Assembly (NCBI RefSeq): GCF_900101475.1
Contig: NZ_FMZV01000002.1
Span: forward strand, 372,001 to 436,000
Direction: 5' to 3'
Source: Ruegeria marina
GTDB taxonomy: Bacteria > Pseudomonadota > Alphaproteobacteria > Rhodobacterales > Rhodobacteraceae
Length of the DNA stretch: 64,000 nucleotides
Positions 36,621-44,785 of this stretch are shown here, one piece after another. Made by a program: the position numbers and the translations under genes. How positions within the stretch are numbered: position 1 is the stretch's first letter; the number at the start of each line of letters is the position of its first letter. The notes below the pieces were generated by a model, which saw only the letters and a program-made list of their open reading frames with translations, ran no database searches and was not told the origin of the DNA.

Positions 36621-37619
36621 ATGAGCCTCATGAAAACCCTGATGGGCGCCGCGGCAGCCGTTGCGCTGACTGCGGGCGCAGCCCTTGCCGAACCGGCCCT
36701 GATCTTTGATCTCGGGGGCAAGTTCGACAAATCCTTCAACGAAGCTGCCTTCAACGGCGCCAAGCGCTGGGCCGACGAGACCGGCGGCAGCTTCCGCGAG
36801 ATCGAACTGCAATCCGAAGCCCAGCGCGAGCAGGCCCTGCGCCGTTTTGCCGAAGCGGGCGCCAACCCGGTGATCACCATGGGCTTTGCCATGGCCGACC
36901 CGCTGAGTGCAGTGGCAGCGGACTACCCCGACACCAAGTTCGTCGCGGTTGACGTCACCTGGCTTGATGCCCCGAATATCCGGCAGATCGGTTTTGCCGA
37001 GCACGAAGGCTCTTATCTGGTCGGCATGATGGCGGCGATGGCTTCGAAATCAGGCACCGTTGGCTTTGTCGGCGGTATGGACATCCCGCTGATCCGCCAC
37101 TTCGGCTGCGGCTATGCCCAGGGCGCCAAGGCGGTCAACCCGGACATCAAGATCGTCGCCAACATGACCGGCACCACCCCGGCCGCCTGGAACGACCCGG
37201 TCAAGGGGTCGGAACTGACCAAGGCCCAGATCAGCCAGGGCGCCGACGTGGTCTATGCCGCTGCCGGCGGGACCGGTGTCGGCGTGCTGCAGACCGCCGC
37301 CGACGAAGGCATCCTGTCCATCGGCGTGGACAGCAACCAGAACCACCTGCACCCGGGCAAGGTTCTGACCTCGATGCTCAAGCGCGTGGATGTCGCGGTT
37401 TATGACGCGATGAAGGCGGGCGAGAACCTGGAAACCGGCGTCTTCAACATGGGCCTCGCCGAAGAAGGCGTGGGCTACGCTCTGGACGAGAACAACGCGT
37501 CGCTGATTTCAGACGAGATGAAGGCCGCAGTCGACAAGGCGCGCCAGGACATCATCGACGGCAATCTGAAGGTCGTCAGCTACTATGAGAACGACAGCTG
37601 CCCCGCGCTGAAGTTCTAA
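36621..37619 (+). CDS. BMP family ABC transporter substrate-binding protein
   Basis: Periplasmic binding protein of 332 residues with a Sec signal (about residues 1-22, ending GAALAEP). IFDLGGKFDKSFNEAAFNGAKRW is the BMP/Med signature; VITMGFAMADPLSAVAADYPDTKFVAVD, GFVGGMDIPLIRHFGCGYAQGAKAVNP and GADVVYAAAGGTGVGVLQTA follow the family. BMP proteins typically bind purine nucleosides. ATG 36621 follows GGGAG. A strong hairpin separates it from the ATPase and permease genes, allowing more binding protein than membrane components. Confidence 0.93.
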   Translation: MSLMKTLMGAAAAVALTAGAALAEPALIFDLGGKFDKSFNEAAFNGAKRWADETGGSFREIELQSEAQREQALRRFAEAGANPVITMGFAMADPLSAVAADYPDTKFVAVDVTWLDAPNIRQIGFAEHEGSYLVGMMAAMASKSGTVGFVGGMDIPLIRHFGCGYAQGAKAVNPDIKIVANMTGTTPAAWNDPVKGSELTKAQISQGADVVYAAAGGTGVGVLQTAADEGILSIGVDSNQNHLHPGKVLTSMLKRVDVAVYDAMKAGENLETGVFNMGLAEEGVGYALDENNASLISDEMKAAVDKARQDIIDGNLKVVSYYENDSCPALKF

Positions 37620-37640
37620 GCCTTGCTTATGTCAGAAGGG

Positions 37641-37674
37641 GGACCGCGCGGTTTCGCTCCGCGCGGTCCTTCTT
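37641..37674 (+). terminator. Terminator/attenuator between binding protein and ABC genes
   Basis: GGACCGCGCGG and CCGCGCGGTCC form an eleven-base-pair stem with a seven-base loop, extended by G-U and A-U pairs of the flanks and followed by TTCTT. It lies 21 bases after the BMP gene stop and 45 bases before the ATPase start. Confidence 0.85.
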
Positions 37675-37718
37675 GCAAAAGGATATCCCGGTTTCACAAA
37701 ATGAGCGCGTGATCTGTC

Positions 37719-39266
37719 GTGGAAGATAAAACAATCAAGGCTGTCCCCGCCATCGAGCTCAAAGGGATTTCCAAGTCCTTTGGACCTGTGCAAGCAAACA
37801 AGAATATCTCGATCAGCGTCGCCCCCGGCACGATCCACGGAATCATCGGCGAAAATGGCGCGGGCAAATCCACGCTGATGAGCATCCTCTACGGCTTCTA
37901 CAAGGCCGACAAGGGCGAGATCTGGATCAAAGGAAAGAAGACCGAGATCCCCGACAGCCAGGCGGCCATCGCCGCCGGTATCGGCATGGTGTTCCAGCAC
38001 TTCAAACTGGTGCAGAATTTCACGGTGCTGGAAAACATCATTCTCGGCGCCGAAGACGGCGGCTTGCTGCAACCCTCGCTGGCCAAGGCGCGCAAGACGC
38101 TGGCGGAACTGGCCGCCGAATACGAGCTGAACGTGAACCCCGACGCGGTGATCGAAGAAATCGGCGTCGGACAGCAGCAGCGGGTCGAAATCCTCAAGGC
38201 GCTGTACCGGCAGGCGGAAATCCTGATCCTGGACGAGCCGACCGGCGTGCTGACCCCGGCCGAGGCCGATCAGCTGTTCCGCATCCTTCATCGGCTCAAG
38301 GACGAGGGCAAGACGATCATCCTGATTACCCATAAGCTGCGCGAGATCATGGAGGCGACCGATACCGTCAGCGTGATGCGGCGCGGCGAGATGACGGCCA
38401 CCGTCAAGACCTCTGAAACCAGTCCCGAGCATCTGGCCGAACTGATGGTGGGCCGCAAGGTGCTGCTGCGCGTCGACAAGGTGCCCGCCAGGCCCGGCAA
38501 GCCGATCCTGGAGATCGAGAACCTGCGCGTGGTCGATGAAAAGGGAGTCGAACGGGTCAAGGGCATCGACCTGACCGTGCGCGCGGGCGAGATCCTGGGC
38601 ATTGCCGGCGTCGCGGGCAATGGCCAGTCGGAATTGCTCGAGGTTCTGGGCGGCATGCGCCCGGGCAGCGGCGCGATCCGGCTGAACGGCAGAGCCCTGC
38701 CGCTGAGCGGGCCGGGATCGGATGCCCGTGCGCGCCGCGCCGCCCATGTGGCGCATGTTCCCGAAGACCGCCAGCGCGAAGGGCTGATCATGGAGTTCCA
38801 CGCCTGGGAAAACGTCGCCTTCGGCTATCACCACGATCCGGCCTATCAATCCGGCATCTTCATGAACAACGCCGCTCTGCGCGCCGATACCGACCGCAAG
38901 ATCGAGAAGTTCGATGTCCGCCCCGCCGATGGATGGCTGGCGGCCAAGAACTTCTCGGGCGGCAACCAGCAGAAGATCGTCGTTGCGCGCGAGATCGAAC
39001 GCAATCCTGACCTGCTGCTGGTCGGTCAACCCACGCGCGGGGTCGATATCGGTGCCATCGAGTTCATCCACAAGCAGATCGTCGCCCTGCGCGACCAGGG
39101 CAAGGCGGTGCTGCTGGTCTCGGTCGAACTGGAGGAAATCTTCGGCCTCGCCGACCGTATCGCCGTGATGTTCGACGGCCATATCATGGGCGAACGTCTG
39201 CCGCATGAGACCGATGAAAAGGAACTGGGCCTGTTGATGGCCGGTGTCAGCGGGGAGGCCGCCTGA
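37719..39266 (+). CDS. Sugar/nucleoside-type ABC transporter ATPase with two nucleotide-binding domains
   Basis: 515-residue double ATPase of the RbsA/NupO class. Domain 1 has Walker A GENGAGKST and signature-like VGQQQRVEILKAL with LILDEPTGVLTPAEAD. Domain 2 has a degenerate Walker A (GVAGNGQSE) and signature FSGGNQQKIVVAREI, as usual for this class. The start is GTG 37719. It ends in a TGATG overlap with the first permease gene. With BMP protein upstream, it powers purine-nucleoside-type uptake. Confidence 0.93.
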   Translation: MEDKTIKAVPAIELKGISKSFGPVQANKNISISVAPGTIHGIIGENGAGKSTLMSILYGFYKADKGEIWIKGKKTEIPDSQAAIAAGIGMVFQHFKLVQNFTVLENIILGAEDGGLLQPSLAKARKTLAELAAEYELNVNPDAVIEEIGVGQQQRVEILKALYRQAEILILDEPTGVLTPAEADQLFRILHRLKDEGKTIILITHKLREIMEATDTVSVMRRGEMTATVKTSETSPEHLAELMVGRKVLLRVDKVPARPGKPILEIENLRVVDEKGVERVKGIDLTVRAGEILGIAGVAGNGQSELLEVLGGMRPGSGAIRLNGRALPLSGPGSDARARRAAHVAHVPEDRQREGLIMEFHAWENVAFGYHHDPAYQSGIFMNNAALRADTDRKIEKFDVRPADGWLAAKNFSGGNQQKIVVAREIERNPDLLLVGQPTRGVDIGAIEFIHKQIVALRDQGKAVLLVSVELEEIFGLADRIAVMFDGHIMGERLPHETDEKELGLLMAGVSGEAA

Positions 39267-40360
39267 TGGACAAGATGCCCCAATGGGCCGATGTGGTCCT
39301 CATTCCCCTGATCAGCCTGATCCTGGCTGCGATCCTGTCGGCACTGGTTATCCTCGGCATCGGCGAAGACCCGGTCGCCGCCGTCAACATGATGGTATCC
39401 GGCGCGCTTGGGTCGACCTATGGCTGGGGTTACACGCTCTACTATGCCACCAATTTCATGTTCACCGGCCTGGCCGTGGCCGTCGCCTTTCACGCCCGAT
39501 TGTTCAACATCGGCGGCGAAGGTCAGGCGATGCTGGGCGGGCTGGGCGTGGCGCTGGTCTGTCTTTACGTGCCATGGCCGCATTGGAGCATCGCCTTGCT
39601 GGCCGCCTGCGGGGCCGCGATGCTGTTCGGGGCGATCTGGGCGGCGATCCCGGCCTATCTGCAAGCCCGGCGCGGCAGCCATATCGTGATCACCACGATC
39701 ATGTTCAACTTCATTGCGGCGGCATTACTCAACTACATGCTGGTCAACGTGATGCGCCCGGTGGGCTCGATGGATCCGGCCAGCGCACGGTTTGCCGAGA
39801 CCGTGCATTTGCCTACGCTGCACGAACTTCTGGTCCCGATCGGCATCAACTTCTCCAAGGCGGCACCGGCCAATGTCTCGCTGCTGGTGGCGGTTCTGGC
39901 CTGTGTCGTGGTCTGGGCGCTGATCTGGCGCACCCGTCTGGGGTACGAGATCCGCGCCTATGGCCATTCCGAAACAGGGGCGCTCTACGCGGGTATCTCG
40001 CCCTACAAGATCACCATGGTCGCCATGCTGATCTCGGGTGCGCTGGCTGGCCTGATGGCCATCAACAACGTAATGGGCGAGGCCGAGCGGCTGGTCCTGA
40101 ACTCGACCGAGGGCGCCGGTTTCATCGGTATTGCCGTGGCCCTGATGGGGCGCAGCCACCCGTTCGGGGTGTTCCTGGCGGCAATCCTGTTCGGGTTTCT
40201 CTACCAGGGCGGCGCGGAACTGGCGCTGTGGACCAATATCCCGCGCGAGCTGATCGTCGTCATCCAGGCACTGGTGATCCTGTTCACAGGGGCGCTGGAC
40301 AACATGGTCCGGATGCCGCTTGAAAAGATCTTCCTGGCCCTGCGGAAAGGCAAAGCGTGA
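39266..40360 (+). CDS. ABC transporter permease 1 (BMP/nucleoside system)
   Basis: 364-residue permease with about ten helices of the BPD_transp_2 family. Landmarks are FHARLFNIGGEGQAMLGGLGVAL, RRGSHIVITTIMFNFIAAALLNYMLVNVMR and YEIRAYGHSETGALYAGISPYKITMVAMLISGALAG. It overlaps the ATPase gene by one base and the second permease by one base, both as TGATG. The two permeases form the heterodimeric channel. Confidence 0.92.
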   Translation: MDKMPQWADVVLIPLISLILAAILSALVILGIGEDPVAAVNMMVSGALGSTYGWGYTLYYATNFMFTGLAVAVAFHARLFNIGGEGQAMLGGLGVALVCLYVPWPHWSIALLAACGAAMLFGAIWAAIPAYLQARRGSHIVITTIMFNFIAAALLNYMLVNVMRPVGSMDPASARFAETVHLPTLHELLVPIGINFSKAAPANVSLLVAVLACVVVWALIWRTRLGYEIRAYGHSETGALYAGISPYKITMVAMLISGALAGLMAINNVMGEAERLVLNSTEGAGFIGIAVALMGRSHPFGVFLAAILFGFLYQGGAELALWTNIPRELIVVIQALVILFTGALDNMVRMPLEKIFLALRKGKA

Positions 40361-41325
40361 TGGACTTTCTCACGATCATCCAGGTGCTGGATTCAACGGT
40401 CCGCCTCGCCACGCCCCTGCTGCTGGCCTGTCTGGCCGGGCTGTTTTCCGAGCGCGCCGGTATTTTCGACATCGGGCTAGAGGGCAAGATGCTGATGTCG
40501 GCCTTCTTTTCGGCCGCTGTTGCCGCGGTCACAGGGTCGGTATGGCTGGGTCTTCTGGCAGGCATTGCGGCCTCGCTGGTGCTGGCCGGCCTGCATGGGC
40601 TTGCCTCGATCACCTTTCGCGGCAACCAGCTGATTTCCGGCGTCGCCATCAACTTTCTGGCGGCGGGCATGACGGTCCTGATCGCTCAGGACTGGTTCCA
40701 GCAGGGCGGCCGTACGCCTTCGCTGATCGGCGGTGGGCGGTTCGGGCCGATCGAATGGCCCTTGGCAGAAAGTCTGAGGGAGTTTCCCCTGATCGGTCCG
40801 GTCTATTCCGAACTTCTGTCCGGGCATTCGATCCTTGTCTATGTCGCCTTTCTGGCCGTGCCCGCGACCTGGTGGGTGCTGTTCCGAACAAGGTTCGGCC
40901 TGCGCCTGCGGGCGGTGGGCGAGAACCCGGCGGCCGTGGACACCGCCGGCGTCTCGGTCGTGGGGCTGCGCTATGCGGCGGTGGCGATCTGCGGCGTGCT
41001 GTGCGGCATTGCCGGGGCCTATCTGGCAACCGCGCTGCAAGCCGGGTTCGTCAAGGACATGACAGCCGGGCGCGGCTTCATCGCTCTGGCGGCATTGATC
41101 TTTGCCAAGTGGCGGCCCTGGCATGCCATGGGGGCCTGTCTGCTGTTCGGCCTGTTGCAGGCTATCGCCTTGCGCTTCCAGAACATCGACCTCGGCGGCG
41201 TTGTCATTCCGGTACAAGTGATGGATGCACTGCCTTATGTGCTGACCGTCGTCATCCTTGCCGGGTTCGTTGGCAAGGCGATCCCCCCTCGGGCGGGTGG
41301 CGAGCCCTACGTCAAGGAGCGCTGA
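40360..41325 (+). CDS. ABC transporter permease 2 (BMP/nucleoside system)
   Basis: 321-residue second permease subunit. LATPLLLACLAGLFSERAGIFDIGLEGKMLMSAFFSAAVA is the counterpart of the IGGEGQ stretch in the partner, and LRLRAVGENPAAVDTAGVSVVGLRYAAVAICGVLCGIAGAYLA is the coupling region. ATG 40360 overlaps the upstream stop; a GTG three bases earlier is equally possible. It ends the transporter operon; a purine phosphorylase gene lies elsewhere in the window at 53.6 kb. Confidence 0.92.
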   Translation: MDFLTIIQVLDSTVRLATPLLLACLAGLFSERAGIFDIGLEGKMLMSAFFSAAVAAVTGSVWLGLLAGIAASLVLAGLHGLASITFRGNQLISGVAINFLAAGMTVLIAQDWFQQGGRTPSLIGGGRFGPIEWPLAESLREFPLIGPVYSELLSGHSILVYVAFLAVPATWWVLFRTRFGLRLRAVGENPAAVDTAGVSVVGLRYAAVAICGVLCGIAGAYLATALQAGFVKDMTAGRGFIALAALIFAKWRPWHAMGACLLFGLLQAIALRFQNIDLGGVVIPVQVMDALPYVLTVVILAGFVGKAIPPRAGGEPYVKER

Positions 41326-41416
41326 TAGGGCCAGATCGACAAGGAATTTCAGTCCTGTTCGCTGCATGGCGGCATTCTTCATTGATTTCAATGGGGGTGC
41401 CGGTTTAACAAAAAAC

Positions 41417-42340
41417 ATGCAGATATACCTCCCTATCGCCGAAGTATCCGCAAACCCGCTCATCCTGCTTGGGATTGGCGGCTTCGTGGGGATTCTGTCG
41501 GGGATGTTTGGTGTAGGCGGCGGGTTTCTGATTACCCCCATGCTGTTTCTGATCGGCATTCCCCCTGCGGTCGCGGTGGCGACATCGGCAAATCAGGTCG
41601 TCGCCTCTTCGATTTCGGGTGTGCTCGCGCATTTCCGCAAGCGGACGGTTGACCTGAAGATGGGCGGCGTGCTGCTTGCAGGAGGGCTGGTTGGCGCTGC
41701 AATCGGAATGACGCTGTTCAACCTGATGAAGAGCCTTGGACAGGTCGATCTTGCGGTGCAGCTCTGCTATGTCCTGTTCCTCGGTGTCATCGGCGGGCTG
41801 ATGTTCATCGAAAGCCTGAATGCGATCAGGCGATCCCGTTCGACGGCGCCCGTCGCCCCGTACAAGAGGCGCCAGCGCAGCTGGGTGCAAACCATGCCGC
41901 TGAAGATGCGGTTTCGGGCGTCCAACCTTTACATTTCGGCGTTTCCGCCGGTGTTTGTCGGCTTTGGCGTCGGTGTATTGTCTGCGGTGATGGGTGTCGG
42001 AGGCGGTTTCATCATGGTGCCCGCAATGATCTATATCCTCGGCATGCCAACAAAGGTGGTAATCGGCACATCGCTGTTTCAGATCATCTTTGTCGCCGGT
42101 TTCACGACGATGATGCATGCCGCGACGAACTTCTCGGTCGATGTGGTCCTGGCCCTGTTCCTGCTGGTCGGCGGCGTCTTGGGCGCGCAATTGGGCACGC
42201 GTATTGGTGCCTACCTGAAAGCCGAGCAGCTACGGGTACTGCTGTCCCTGCTTGTGCTGTCCGTCTCGATCAAGATCGGGTTCGAGTTGCTTCTCGAACC
42301 CGGTGACCATTTCAATCTTTCCGTTTCAGGCGGGGTCTGA
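41417..42340 (+). CDS. TauE/SafE family transporter, paralogue 1
   Basis: 307-residue, roughly eight-helix membrane protein with the internally repeated family motif: GMFGVGGGFLITPMLF near residue 31 and VMGVGGGFIMVPAMIY in the second half. TauE/SafE proteins export sulfite, sulfoacetate or similar organosulfonates. It starts MQIYLPIAEVS, the same eleven residues as the next gene, so ATG 41417 is chosen over an upstream ATG at 41366. Two bases separate it from its paralogue. Confidence 0.88.
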   Translation: MQIYLPIAEVSANPLILLGIGGFVGILSGMFGVGGGFLITPMLFLIGIPPAVAVATSANQVVASSISGVLAHFRKRTVDLKMGGVLLAGGLVGAAIGMTLFNLMKSLGQVDLAVQLCYVLFLGVIGGLMFIESLNAIRRSRSTAPVAPYKRRQRSWVQTMPLKMRFRASNLYISAFPPVFVGFGVGVLSAVMGVGGGFIMVPAMIYILGMPTKVVIGTSLFQIIFVAGFTTMMHAATNFSVDVVLALFLLVGGVLGAQLGTRIGAYLKAEQLRVLLSLLVLSVSIKIGFELLLEPGDHFNLSVSGGV

Positions 42341-42342
42341 CC

Positions 42343-43263
42343 GTGCAGATTTATCTCCCCATCGCCGAAGTGTCCGTCAACGCCTTTCTCCTGCTGGGAT
42401 TGGGCGGGATGGTGGGTATTCTTTCAGGTATGTTCGGTGTCGGCGGTGGATTCCTGATGACGCCGCTGCTGTTCTTTATCGGCATACCTCCGGCGGTCGC
42501 CGTTGCCACCGAAGCAAACCAGATCGTCGCCTCGTCCTTCTCGGGCGTTCTGGCGCATTTCCGAAGGCGAACGGTCGATCTGAAGATGGGCACAGTTCTG
42601 CTGATCGGCGGCCTGACCGGGGCCGCCCTGGGCCTTGTGCTGTTCAACTATCTCAAAAGCCTCGGCCAGGTCGATCTGCTCGTCAAGCTCTGCTATGTCG
42701 TGTTCCTCGGCATCATCGGTGGGTTGATGTTCATCGAAAGCCTGAATGCCATCCGCAAATCGCGAAAGACGGGCGGGACCGCTCCGAAACGCCGTCAGCG
42801 AGGCTGGATTCACGCCATGCCGTTCAAGATGCGCTTTCGCACGTCCGGACTTTACATCTCGGTCATTCCTCCGTTGGTGGTCGGGCTGTTTGTCGGCGTA
42901 CTGTCGGCGATCATGGGTGTCGGTGGCGGGTTCATCATGGTGCCTGCAATGATCTATCTGCTGGGAATGCCAACAAAGGTCGTCGTCGGGACTTCGCTGT
43001 TCCAGATCATCTTTGTAACCGGCTTCACGACCATGCTGCATGCCACCACCAACTACACCGTGGATGTGGTTCTGGCCGTCCTACTGTTGATCGGCGGCGT
43101 GGTCGGGGCACAGATCGGGACGGTGATCGGGGCACGGATGAAGGCCGAACAGTTGCGCATATTGTTGGCCGGGCTGGTTCTGGCCGTATGCGGCAAACTG
43201 GCGCTGGATCTTCTGTTGATGCCGGGCGAGATCTACTCGCTCGGCACGACTGGGGGGCACTGA
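42343..43263 (+). CDS. TauE/SafE family transporter, paralogue 2
   Basis: 306-residue close copy of the preceding gene, starting GTG 42343 (MQIYLPIAEVS). It has the same two GVGGGF motifs (GMFGVGGGFLMTPLLF and IMGVGGGFIMVPAMIY), the same KRRTVDLKMG-type loop and the same central basic loop (RRQRGWIHAMPFKMRFR). Both copies look intact. It follows paralogue 1 by two bases and precedes the anchored periplasmic protein by one base, so all three are likely translated together. Confidence 0.88.
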   Translation: MQIYLPIAEVSVNAFLLLGLGGMVGILSGMFGVGGGFLMTPLLFFIGIPPAVAVATEANQIVASSFSGVLAHFRRRTVDLKMGTVLLIGGLTGAALGLVLFNYLKSLGQVDLLVKLCYVVFLGIIGGLMFIESLNAIRKSRKTGGTAPKRRQRGWIHAMPFKMRFRTSGLYISVIPPLVVGLFVGVLSAIMGVGGGFIMVPAMIYLLGMPTKVVVGTSLFQIIFVTGFTTMLHATTNYTVDVVLAVLLLIGGVVGAQIGTVIGARMKAEQLRILLAGLVLAVCGKLALDLLLMPGEIYSLGTTGGH

Positions 43264-43264
43264 C

Positions 43265-44041
43265 ATGCGCGTACTTAGCCTTGTCCTGCTTGCCGCAACG
43301 CTGTTCGCTCCGAAGGCCGTGAAAGCCACGGAAGAGCAGGTCGTTCTGGGCCTCAGCCGGGACCGCGTCGCAATTACCGCCAATTTCGACGGGTCCGACA
43401 TCCTGATCTTCGGCGCGATCAAGCGCGAGAGTCCAATACCATCGGGTGACCCGCTGCAAGTCATCGTTGCGGTATCCGGCCCGTCTGCGCCGGTTCTCGT
43501 CCGTCGAAAGGAAAAGAAGTTCGGAATCTGGGTAAACACCGATAGCGTTCTGGTTGATGCCGCACCAAGTTTCTACGCGGTTGCAACCAGCAGCCCGTTT
43601 ACCGAAGTGATCACGGATACGGAAGATCTGCGCCACAAGATCTCGATCAATCGTGCGATCCGGTCGGTCGGGGCGGACATGAACATTCAGAATGCTCAGG
43701 AGTTTGCCGAAGCGGTCGTGCGTATCCGGGCCCGGGAGGGTCTCTATTCGATACGTGAAAACACCGTCGCCGTCGATGAACAAACCCTGTTCCGGACCGA
43801 GATCGACATGCCGGCCAACCTGACCGAAGGCGACTACGCAGCCCGGATCTACCTGACTCGCGGCGGCAAGGTCATATCGACTTACCAAACCACGATAGAT
43901 GTCCAGAAAGTCGGGCTGGAGCGCTTCCTGTTCAACCTGTCGCGACAACAACCCATAGTTTATGGATTGTTGTCGCTGGCCATTGCAATTGCCGCCGGTT
44001 GGGGTGCCTCCGCAGCTTTCCGGGCCCTGCGAGGCAACTGA
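43265..44041 (+). CDS. TIGR02186-type periplasmic protein with C-terminal membrane anchor
   Basis: 258-residue protein with a signal peptide (about residues 1-21, cut near VKA) and a C-terminal helix (PIVYGLLSLAIAIAAGWGASAAF, about 230-252). The middle, starting EEQVVLGLSRDRVAITANFDGSDILIFGAIKRE, matches the uncharacterised TIGR02186 family often found with TauE/SafE genes. It begins one base after the second transporter. A periplasmic accessory or sensor role for the transporters is inferred from position only. Confidence 0.75.
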   Translation: MRVLSLVLLAATLFAPKAVKATEEQVVLGLSRDRVAITANFDGSDILIFGAIKRESPIPSGDPLQVIVAVSGPSAPVLVRRKEKKFGIWVNTDSVLVDAAPSFYAVATSSPFTEVITDTEDLRHKISINRAIRSVGADMNIQNAQEFAEAVVRIRAREGLYSIRENTVAVDEQTLFRTEIDMPANLTEGDYAARIYLTRGGKVISTYQTTIDVQKVGLERFLFNLSRQQPIVYGLLSLAIAIAAGWGASAAFRALRGN

Positions 44042-44047
44042 TGGGTC

Positions 44048-44069
44048 TGGCCGGGATCAGCCCCGGCCA
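44048..44069. terminator. Bidirectional hairpin between TIGR02186 and SDR genes
   Basis: TGGCCGGG and CCCGGCCA form an eight-base-pair stem with a six-base loop. The loop holds the SDR gene stop codon (44057-44059). There is no T-run. Confidence 0.55.
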
Positions 44070-44785
44070 ACATAGGGCATGGTGGTCGCCATCACCGTCA
44101 TGAACAGAACATTGGCCTCGGCGGGCAGGCTGGCCATGTGCAGCACCGAACGCGCCGCATCTTCGACCGCCATCGTGGGATCGGGCACCCGCCCCTGTTC
44201 AAGCACGGCCTTGTTCAGGCTCTCGACAATGTCTGTACGCGCATTGCCAATGTCGATCTGTCCGGCGGCGATGCCGAACCCGCGCCCATCCAGCGACAGG
44301 CTGCGGGTCAGCCCGGTGATGGCGTGTTTGGTTGCGGTATAGTGCACGGAATTCGGCCGCGGTGCATGGGCCGCGATCGAGCCGTTGTTGATGATACGGC
44401 CGCCCTGCGGCTCTTGTCGGCGCATCCGGGCAAAGGCCGCACGGGCACACAGGAACATCCCGTTCAGGTTGACATTGACCGACCTGTACCAGTCGTCCAG
44501 CGCGATCTCGTCAATGGTGCCGCCCGGGGCGAAGATACCCGCGTTGTTGAACAAGACATCCAACCGCCCTGTCTGCATGCAAAACCGGTCGAAAGCCGCT
44601 TCGACGGCTTCCGGCTCGGTGACATCGGCAGCCAGGGGTATTGCCCGCGCCTGGCCCGCCGCCATGTCGTCCAGAAGATCACTCCGGCGCGCCAGCAGCC
44701 CGACAGTCCATCCTTCGGCAAGGAACAATTCGGCAGTGGCCCGTCCGATACCGGAACTGGCGCCAGTGATCAGGATGGTTTTCAT
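44057..44785 (-). CDS. Short-chain dehydrogenase/reductase
   Basis: Classical SDR of 242 residues: cofactor loop GASSGIG at 8-14, NNAG near 80-83, catalytic Ser136 in INNGSIAAH, Tyr149 and Lys153 in YTATK. The lack of an acidic residue at the end of strand 2 (LLARRSD, with Arg-Arg) suggests NADPH. Substrate unknown. Its start overlaps the helicase stop by four bases. Homologues are usually annotated as generic oxidoreductases. Confidence 0.88.
   Translation of the reverse strand: MKTILITGASSGIGRATAELFLAEGWTVGLLARRSDLLDDMAAGQARAIPLAADVTEPEAVEAAFDRFCMQTGRLDVLFNNAGIFAPGGTIDEIALDDWYRSVNVNLNGMFLCARAAFARMRRQEPQGGRIINNGSIAAHAPRPNSVHYTATKHAITGLTRSLSLDGRGFGIAAGQIDIGNARTDIVESLNKAVLEQGRVPDPTMAVEDAARSVLHMASLPAEANVLFMTVMATTMPYVGRG

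Noticed and set aside
41417-43263. One TauE copy as a decaying pseudogene
   Set aside because: Both copies are full length, keep both GVGGGF motifs and have no frameshift or early stop.
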